A stretch of 64,000 nucleotides of DNA. Origin: Pleodorina starrii (Eukaryota > Chlorophyta > Chlorophyceae > Chlamydomonadales > Volvocaceae). The notes below the pieces were generated by a model that saw nothing but the letters and a program-made list of their open reading frames with translations, made no database searches and was not told where the DNA came from. The first letter of the stretch is position 1, and the number at the start of each line of letters is the position of its first letter. Location: assembly GCA_030267565.1 (NCBI GenBank), contig BRXU01000009.1, positions 3,212,501 through 3,276,500 on the forward strand, in the 5' to 3' direction. Below, piece after piece: positions 56,965 to 64,000 of the stretch. The position numbers were made by a program, and so were the translations under genes.

Positions 56965-57226
56965 GTGCATGCAGGGTGGCTATCTTAAGATATGAATATA
57001 TATTCGGGAGAAAATTTTGGAAATCTGAAGATACTTTTCCCATTCAAAAAATTAAAGGTGTAGATAATCCGGCCTCACAGGTGGGCATGATATCTCCCGG
57101 GGCCGTGTTTAGCCGGGAAAATTCCCTTCCTAGACCGATCCTGACAGATATTCTCAGCGCTTCTAAGCCAGGAGTATCTCCGGCCGTAGACACTCAGCAA
57201 AATAAGATAGCCACCCTGGGTGCATG
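56965..57226. repeat. Short inverted-repeat pair flanking ~215 bp
   Basis: GCAGGGTGGCTATCTTA (within 56965-56987) is complementary to TAAGATAGCCACCCTGGG (within 57203-57226). The enclosed sequence is AT-rich. It looks like a small non-autonomous element with terminal inverted repeats, or its remnant. Confidence 0.55.
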
Positions 57227-57448
57227 GCAGCGGCGGGTCGATAAGATAAAGAAGACGACGCAGCGGGACGAAGTTGACGCGACACGCACAGGCGCGAGAT
57301 ACGGCGGCGGCAAGGTGATGTGCTTCCGTAACACTAACGGCCATTACCGCGCGCGGCGGGCCGTCTGTGCGCGGAATTGCGACAAGTGCGACGCCAAGAC
57401 AGCAGTGCCGACCGACTCTAGGCTTGCAAATCTGTCTTTAAGATGTTT

Positions 57449-57481
57449 CACCACCACCACCACCACCACCACCACCACCAC
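57449..57481 (+). repeat. (CAC)n microsatellite
   Basis: About eleven CAC units. The position after unique sequence would also fit the tail of another truncated LINE. Confidence 0.8.
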
Positions 57482-57786
57482 CTCTTCCTCCACCGTTACT
57501 ATATCATAGCCGGCCGCTGTAACAGCCTCAGCAACACAGTGAATCTCCAATTTCGCCTTTGCCCCGAGTCAACCGTTTTGCAGTTCTAAAAAAGGACCCG
57601 AAAGGTTCACCGACCGGTGCAAACCGCGGTACGCACGTACGGTACACGACACCGTGCTGCCGCTGCTGCTGCGCCCGGAGACCCAAACCGCGGGAGCTGG
57701 GCCGCAGCGACCAGAGGCTCGACTCGACCCGGAACGCCGGAACGTTATCAGCCAAACTTACCGTATGGGGCAGCCACCGAAACACC

Positions 57787-57836
57787 CGTACCGTACGCGT
57801 ATCCGTACCCGTACTCGTACCCGTTCCCGTACCCGC
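57787..57836 (+). repeat. CCGTAC-type hexamer repeat
   Basis: About eight imperfect units (CGTACC, CGTATC, CGTTCC). It causes the PYPY-like pattern in one reading frame. Confidence 0.75.
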
Positions 57837-60517
57837 AGCAGATGGAGGAAGACCACTCCAGGGGAAAGGAGCCGAGCCGAGCCGACCAGCACGCGGGCAC
57901 GCGGGCAGCCCTACACTTCATACAGCGTTCGAGAATAGGTTTAATTTCCCGCAGTCATCACTACGGTAAGTGCCTCAGGTCGCGGACCTCAACCCTGCAG
58001 GAGTACAGCCACTGTGCCAGACCCTCGGCGCCTGTCACACACACACACACACACGAGACTAGACGAGCGATGACTGACGAGAGCGCACGCTGGTCGGCTG
58101 GCCGCCGGGCTGGCGGCGACGCGTCAGCGGCGTCGCACACAAAGACACAATACACCGCGCCGCACAATCTTCTCTTCCTGCCGCGCCCGCCACCCCGCTC
58201 ACCACCACCTCGCTCGCCATTACCGGTATTGCCGGGCTGCTTGCTTCGCAAATCACGTGCTGCGGCATTAAGGTTTTATACTTCGCGAGACCGCGAGATT
58301 CGGCTCCACCGCTACGCTTCCCTGCTCGCCGCCGCCTCTCCAATGTCGGCATGCATGCCGACATCCAAGTCGCAGCCGCAGCCGCAGCCACCCACACACA
58401 CGCGCGCGCACCGCCAAACCATATTCCAAAGCCGGACGAGGACCACCGCCGCCGCCCCGCTCCGTTGTCCCAACGACGTCCTGCCCCCCTCCCCCCACCA
58501 CCACACACCCACACTGAAACTTCGAGCCCCATGCAGTAACCCTTCCGAATGCTCGCTCACTCTTAAAGCTTCTTCCAAGTTCCGGCCTTTCCGGCCCACT
58601 CCTCCCCACCCCTCCCTAGATACACTGCCGCGCCGCGGTCGCCGGCCCACCTCTCTCGCCTCTCCCTCTCCGCGCCGCAGCCGGCCTGCACGCGCGCTCC
58701 TGCACGTTCTGCATGCCTCTCTGTGTTTTCCCGCACGCGGCAAAACAGCCCCCAGGGGGACACACACGGCTGCGTGTGCCCGGCAGCCCGCCTGGACGCG
58801 TTGTGTGCGTGGCCATGGCCCATGGGGGTGGTGCTGCTGCTGCGGGTTCAATAGTTCTGGGCGGGGTTCCGTTCCCGACCCGATCCCCCCTACCGGCCCC
58901 AACTCTCTCGATCTTTCGCCCACTCCGGCGGCCATCGCAGCGGAGCGCTTCCGTGGCCCCCTCTCCCACCGGACGTTCTCATCAGATCAGATCAGATCAG
59001 ATCTGAGCCGCACCCGCACCAGAGCGACCGACCCACGGGACGGTGCCTATCTATCGATCACGAGCGCGCACGCACATGGCGGCCCATTCCGGGGCCCAAG
59101 TCCGTCAATACGTGCGGGTCCTCCGTCGCTTCCGAGGCCGCCGAGCCCTCACTCCAGGGAATGAGTGAGCAGCTGTCCCCCAACTCTCTGCCCCCCAGAC
59201 CTCCCAGCAGCCGGGCAACTTGGCTTCAAGAGGTGCGCCTGCCGCTTGTACGGTACCTCTTGTCGCGTGGTCATCACCCCTCCTCCTCCTGCTCCTGCTG
59301 CCGCTGCCCGCTCTTGCAACAAAACCGGTACCCATGTGCAGACAGGCAGGCAGACAGGCAGGCAAGTCGATCGCCGCCGCCGCCGGGGCCGCAACAAGGG
59401 AGACCACCAGTCGCAACCTCTCTCACACGCACACACACCCGGTCGTACTTCCGGCCGTCCGGGGCGGGTCCTTCTGGAACAGACCAAAAGGGGGGCGGGG
59501 CGTCCTGCGCGCGGGGCGGTCGCAAGGGGCGGTCAACCCCCCTTGTGTAACGCGCCGCCCCCCAACGGCCCCCAAGGGTATACGGACGCACACCGAACGC
59601 CGGAAGCACGCCGACGGCAACAGCGCAACACACCAGCCACACCAACCGCGCACGTCCCCCGCCCACCTGCTGAAAGACCGCGGAGGCGGCAGCCGCGTCG
59701 GAGCAGCTCCTGAGGGCCGGCAGCCCCACGGGGACGACGGTTCAACCAATCAACGGACACAACGAACTTAACGGAACAACGGTCTCAACGAATAATCAAC
59801 GATGACAACGGCGGGCAACGCGGCACGGCCGTGTCGAGTACACAGCATTAAGTGTACTGCAGCTGCGCACCGACCAGCTTCGAGAGTCCGATCTACTTAG
59901 CGGCGAAACATACACATACACATACACATACACCACACCGCCAGCCCACACCCGCGCGCGCGGGCGCATGGTGCCGTACAACCGTGCCGTACATCCAAGA
60001 ATGCACACTCCGCCGAGAGATGCGGGTGCGCGTCGCGCGGAAGCCGCGGTAATGGGGTGAACCTAACCGCCACAGGAAGACGCCCAACTACCAAGTACCG
60101 TCGCTGACTGGGCGGCGACTCTAGCTCCCAGCTCCGGAACCCCGCTCCGGCTCCGGCCTGGGCGCCTCCGGCTCAGGCTCATGCGCCCCCTCCCCGAGGA
60201 GCCCCCCGCCAGGCCGAGCCCGGGTTGCCGGCGGGGCCGTCGGGAGGGCTGACGCTGTACGATGGCGACTGCGCCGGCGGCGGCTGCGGCGTAGTCGCCG
60301 CCGCCGTCGCCGCCGCCGGCATCACGACGTGCCCCAACATGACCGACGGCAGCACCGCCGCCGCCGCCGCCGCGATGACACGCGTGGAGCCGTCTCGCTG
60401 CGGGTCGGGGTGGCGGTTGGCGGTTGGAACGGGTTCGGTTACGGCAGTTGGGGGGCAGTTGGGAGGCGGTTAGGAGGATGGTGGCGAGCAGTTGACGGTT
60501 GCGGGCTTGTGGCAGCT

Positions 60518-63500
60518 CTACCCGGGAACTGAAGTTGGAAGGGACGAGGCGGTGTGAGGGAAGGGAAGGGAAGGGGGCCGGCAGCTGCAGCGGCCGCGGC
60601 AGCGACGTATGTGTGCAGGGTCGAGGGGATCGCGGGCGGGGTGGGCTTGGGGACCACCCGTGTTGTGTCCCAGCTGCTTACGCGCCCACCCCAACTGCCA
60701 ACTCCGACCCAGTGACCGTTTAAGCGCCCAGCCCACGTCTCCACCCACGCGCCCGCCCACTCCCACGAACACTCCCTCCATGCCTCCATGCCTCCCGCCC
60801 CAGTAACGCACCATGCCCGTGCCCGTCCCCGTGCCCCGCTGCTGCGCGCGAGGCTGATCCTCCGCCTCGCCTCCGCCTCCGCCGCCGCCACCGCCGCCGC
60901 CGCCGCCACCGCCACCACCAACGTCCAGGCCCGGCTCGTCCCACTCGCGAGGACGCTCCCAGGCAATCACCCCCTCGGGCGCATGGGGGTCGAACGCCGC
61001 CGGGCCACCGGGCGCCTGGGCGCTGGCGGCAGCGTCCCCGGCCGGGCTCCCACCCGGCCCCGCCGCGCCCCCGCCCACGGCCATGCCCACACCCGCCATC
61101 TCCGCAAGGAGATTGCCGATGATGCTGCCGCGCCGGGAAAGCACGTGGTGCGCGGCGGCGCCGCGGCCGGCGGTGCCGTGCGGCGGGCTGGAGGCGGCGG
61201 CGGCGTCATGGAAGATGTAGCCGGTGGCTGACGCCGTCGCGACGGCTGGCGGCGGCGGCGCCGCCGGCCCCGTCATGCCCGCAGCGGAGGCCCTGTTGCC
61301 CATAGACGATCCACCGGCGCCTAACCGTCGGGATACGACACTGCCGCCGCCGCCGCCGCTGGCGGCAGCGGCGGCGGCGGCGCCCTCCGCCAGCATGGCC
61401 CCGCCGCCTCTCCGGAGCGACGCCGGCAGATCCGAAACCACTCGCTTCAACGGTCGACGGTTGCGCCGCAAGTCGGCGTCGTCAGCAGGCGCACCACCAG
61501 CTGCTGCTGCCGCCGCCACCGCCGCTGCCGTGGCGCCACCACCGCTGCTGCTGCTGCTGCCACCGCCGCCGAACATGGTTGTTGGACTGAGCAGGGTGCG
61601 CAGGAGGCTTTGCTGACGCCGCGGCACGGCGCGAACACGCGGCGGCGGCGGCGCCGCCGCCGTCGAGTATCCCTCGTGACCGTCGCTGGATAACGGCGTA
61701 CCCTCAGGGTCGGACGGCAATCCGCCGCCGCCGCTGACGCCGCCGCCGGCGCCGCCGACGCCAAAGAAGACGCCGCCATCGGCGCAGCCAGCGCTGCTGC
61801 CGGCGCGGAAGCCCACCGCAGGCGCGTAGCCATGGCTGCTGCTAAAGGCGCGATTGGGCCGGTCGTCGAGGCCAGGCGACAGCGGCCGCGCAGACACCGA
61901 AGACTGCGACTGTGGCGGCGAGGCGGGCGGCGGCGCCGCTGGCGTCAGCGCGTGGCGCAGCGCCTTGGAGCTCATAGCGGTGCACGCGCCGGCCTGCCGG
62001 GCAAGCGCTGCAGCCGCCGCCGTCGGCGGCGGCCCGGGCGAGGCGACCAACGCCGCCCAATTCGACCCGGTGGCGTACGGCGCCGCTTCCTCGGTGCCGT
62101 ACCGCGTGTCGCCTGACGGCTGCATCAGTTGTACGGCGACGAAAGGTTGGGGTCCCTGCTGCGAATTGGCACGACGCTGGCCTGGCGTTGCGGCGGGGAC
62201 GGCGCTGCCGCCGCCGCCGCCGCCATGGGCGTTCCGCCAGGGAGGGCTTGGCGGCGCCGCCGCCGCCGGGCTGCCGCTGCTGCCGCCGCCGCCGCTGGTG
62301 GCGGCTCCGATGCTGGCCTGGCTGGGTACGGAGCAGGAGCAAGTAGCACCGGCGCTGGCGCCGCGGGAAGGCAGCAGCGGTGCGGCGGCCGGCGACGCCG
62401 CGCCGGCCGCCAGTACGGCAGCGGCCGCGTCGACGGCGAGTACGACGCTGGAGGCTTGGCGGAGCTGCACGGTGGGCGGCGGGCAGGCGACGGGTTGTTT
62501 TGAGGAGACGATGGGTGAAGAACGGTTAGGAAGGGCCATTACATCTTTACATGCGACTTGCTACGGTCGCGATAACGGTAACGGCTAGGATACCATACAG
62601 TCAGGAAGCAAGGCCCTTGAGACTGATGACCGTAGTTAAGAGTGGAGTGGGAAGAATGGAAGTCGGAAGGTAGATGCACACATGTACGGTACCATCGAAC
62701 CAAACCTGCTGGCGGAACGGAGCTTGCTGTGTGATTGCTGTTATTGACCATACCGGTATTCTTTCCAAGCTTACCGGTACTGCCACTACTTCCCTCACAT
62801 ACACTGGTCCAGGTACCACACGACACACGACGAGCGGCCCTTTGTGTCGACCCGCGGTGGGCCACCAGGAAGAGGCAGGCAGGCAGGCAGGCAGCAGCAG
62901 CAGCTCCGAAACCAACTGAAACAAACGAAATGTCGTAAAACTCACCGGAAGCCTCCGATGCCCAGCGCGCGCGCCGGACTCCCAGCTGCCACACAGCCCG
63001 CGGCCGCCGCCGCCGCCGCCGCCAGACACAACCCCGTCGGCGCCGCCGCTGGCGGCGCCATCACCCCCGGCGCACTGCGCCGCGGCCGCGGCGGCGGCGG
63101 CGGCGGCAGCAGCGGAGGCGGCGGTCGACAACAGCGTCGTGACCTCGTGTCCCGCGCCGCCGGGGCTTCCGGGGACTGTGCGAAGGTCGTCGAACTCAGA
63201 CAGAGTCCCGCCGCCGTCGCCGCCGCCGCCGTCGCCGCCGCGGCTCCCGGAGCCCGTCCTCACGAAGCTACTCAGGACGCCGCCGCCGCCGGCCGCCGGT
63301 CCGGTGCTGTTGAGGCGGCGGAGGGCGCCAAGTCCCAGTGTGCTCTTGCGTCGCATCGAAGTCGACACCGCCGGTGCGGCGCTCGTGCCGAACGGCGAAC
63401 CGGGACTCCGGGAATCCCTCGATGACTGCCTGGGAAGCAGCGGCGGCGGCGCCATCCCCACCGATGACCTGGCGCCCGCCGTGAAGGACCCGCCGCCGCC

Positions 63501-64000
63501 GGCGCGTCGTACAGCATCGCTGCCGTACGTTGCCTCGCCGCCGGCAGCAGTGGCGGCGCCGCCGCCGCCGCCGCTGCGCGGATGGTCTTGCAGTAGACAG
63601 TAGCTGCGGGAGCGGGCCAGCATGTTTGCGACCGGCATGTCGTACATTTGATGCGTGGCGGCGGGGGAGCGCCTGGCGGCGAGACTGGAATTGCGGCAGA
63701 GACGCGATGACGGCGACGCGAGGTACGGCAGCGGCGGCTGTTCGGGCGCCGCCTTGTCCTCGCAAACTTGACTGTCGTGCGCCGCAGCGGCAGCGGCGGC
63801 GGCGGTGGCGGCGACGACGCTGATGCCGCCGCCAGCGGGCCTGCCGGCGCCATCGCCCGTGGAGCGCCCACGCTTCAGCCCTAAGGCCGCTTTAAAATTG
63901 TTCCAGCCGCGAAGGATCGCGTGCTTGCTTAGCGGCCCTCGGGAGACTCGACTCGGCTCCGAAGCCGTCCGACGCGGCGCCGGCGCCGTCTCGCCGGCGG
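60518..64000 (-). CDS. Low-complexity (Gly/Ala/Ser/Pro) protein coding region, partial, unknown function
   Basis: Two long open stretches on the minus strand: 62946 to about 63660 (ends at a good GTGAGT donor) and 62539 (an ATG) down to about 60760. Both are dominated by poly-Gly, poly-Ala and poly-Ser runs. They are broken by short ordered segments and basic phospho-site-like motifs: MRRKSTLGLGALRRLNS, SRRGSIIGNLL, KRVVSDLPASLRR. The two stretches may be exons of one gene, but the phases I tested do not join cleanly, so they could also be two genes. The 5' end is likely beyond 64000. Repeated RRxS sites and disorder resemble the regulatory regions of large volvocine signalling proteins. No catalytic domain is visible in the window. 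Confidence 0.4.

Larger units (their letters stand above)
56289..60500. other. Repeat-derived and simple-sequence DNA
   Basis: No convincing gene. It contains degenerate GGAGGAATCC units (56710-56800), an inverted repeat pair (56965-56987 and 57203-57226), a CAC run (57449-57481), a CCGTAC-type hexamer repeat (57787-57836), GATCA repeats (58980-59003) and CA runs near 58036-58055 and 59906-59934. A 515-codon open frame (57617-59164) has no ATG at its start, and its Thr/His/Pro/Arg bias follows the simple repeats. I do not call it a gene. Confidence 0.45.

Noticed and set aside
57617..59164. 515-codon open frame on the plus strand
   Set aside because: Starts at a non-ATG codon; composition follows CCGTAC and CA repeats; no exon-like conserved block.

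Overview
The window is nuclear DNA from a green alga, almost certainly a volvocine or Chlamydomonas-like chlorophyte. The evidence is very high GC with GC-ending codons, many short introns with GT-AG borders, TGTAA poly(A)-type signals, an interstitial tract of TTTTAGGG (the Chlamydomonas/Volvox telomere unit), an IFT gene (so a flagellate), and a plant-type peroxisomal thiolase and plant-type histidinol-phosphatase. I cannot name the species. Nothing is bacterial or organellar.

Layout, left to right. 1-4.3 kb: non-coding, with simple repeats and the telomere-like tract. 4.3-8.5 kb (-): a multi-exon nucleoside-hydrolase-like gene. 9.2-12.9 kb (-): a seipin homologue (lipid-droplet biogenesis) with a long acidic tail. 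14.5-17.0 kb: two divergent paralogues of an unknown multi-pass membrane protein sharing a 335-bp promoter interval. 18.0-20.4 kb (-): a Pro/Gly/Tyr-rich protein. 22.7-25.4 kb (+): 3-ketoacyl-CoA thiolase, 8 exons, 462 aa, PTS2-like N-terminus. 27.2-35.2 kb (+): IFT81, 15 exons, 682 aa. 37.6-39.8 kb (+): plant-type histidinol-phosphatase, 6 exons. 41.7-48.3 kb (-): FAD-dependent monooxygenase, 10 exons, whose introns carry striking simple repeats and an antisense tRNA-like gene. 48.3-57.6 kb: a repeat-rich block with a 332-bp tandem duplication, a near-perfect 307-bp inverted repeat encoding a small protein on each arm, and a 4.9-kb non-LTR retrotransposon (ORF1, endonuclease, reverse transcriptase, C-terminal zinc finger), followed by a third partial copy of the inverted-repeat unit. 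57.6-60.5 kb: mostly simple-sequence DNA. 60.5-64 kb (-): very low-complexity coding sequence that runs off the window.

The splice phases of the thiolase, IFT81, histidinol-phosphatase, monooxygenase, seipin and plus-strand membrane-protein models all close without frame breaks, which is strong internal support. The genes do not form a pathway. Thiolase (fatty-acid beta-oxidation) and seipin (lipid droplets) both concern lipid storage and turnover but are 10 kb apart and probably independent. The most unusual parts are the retrotransposon/inverted-repeat assembly at 50.6-56.3 kb, the divergent paralogue pair at 14.5-17.0 kb, and the tRNA-like gene nested antisense in an intron at 47.4 kb.
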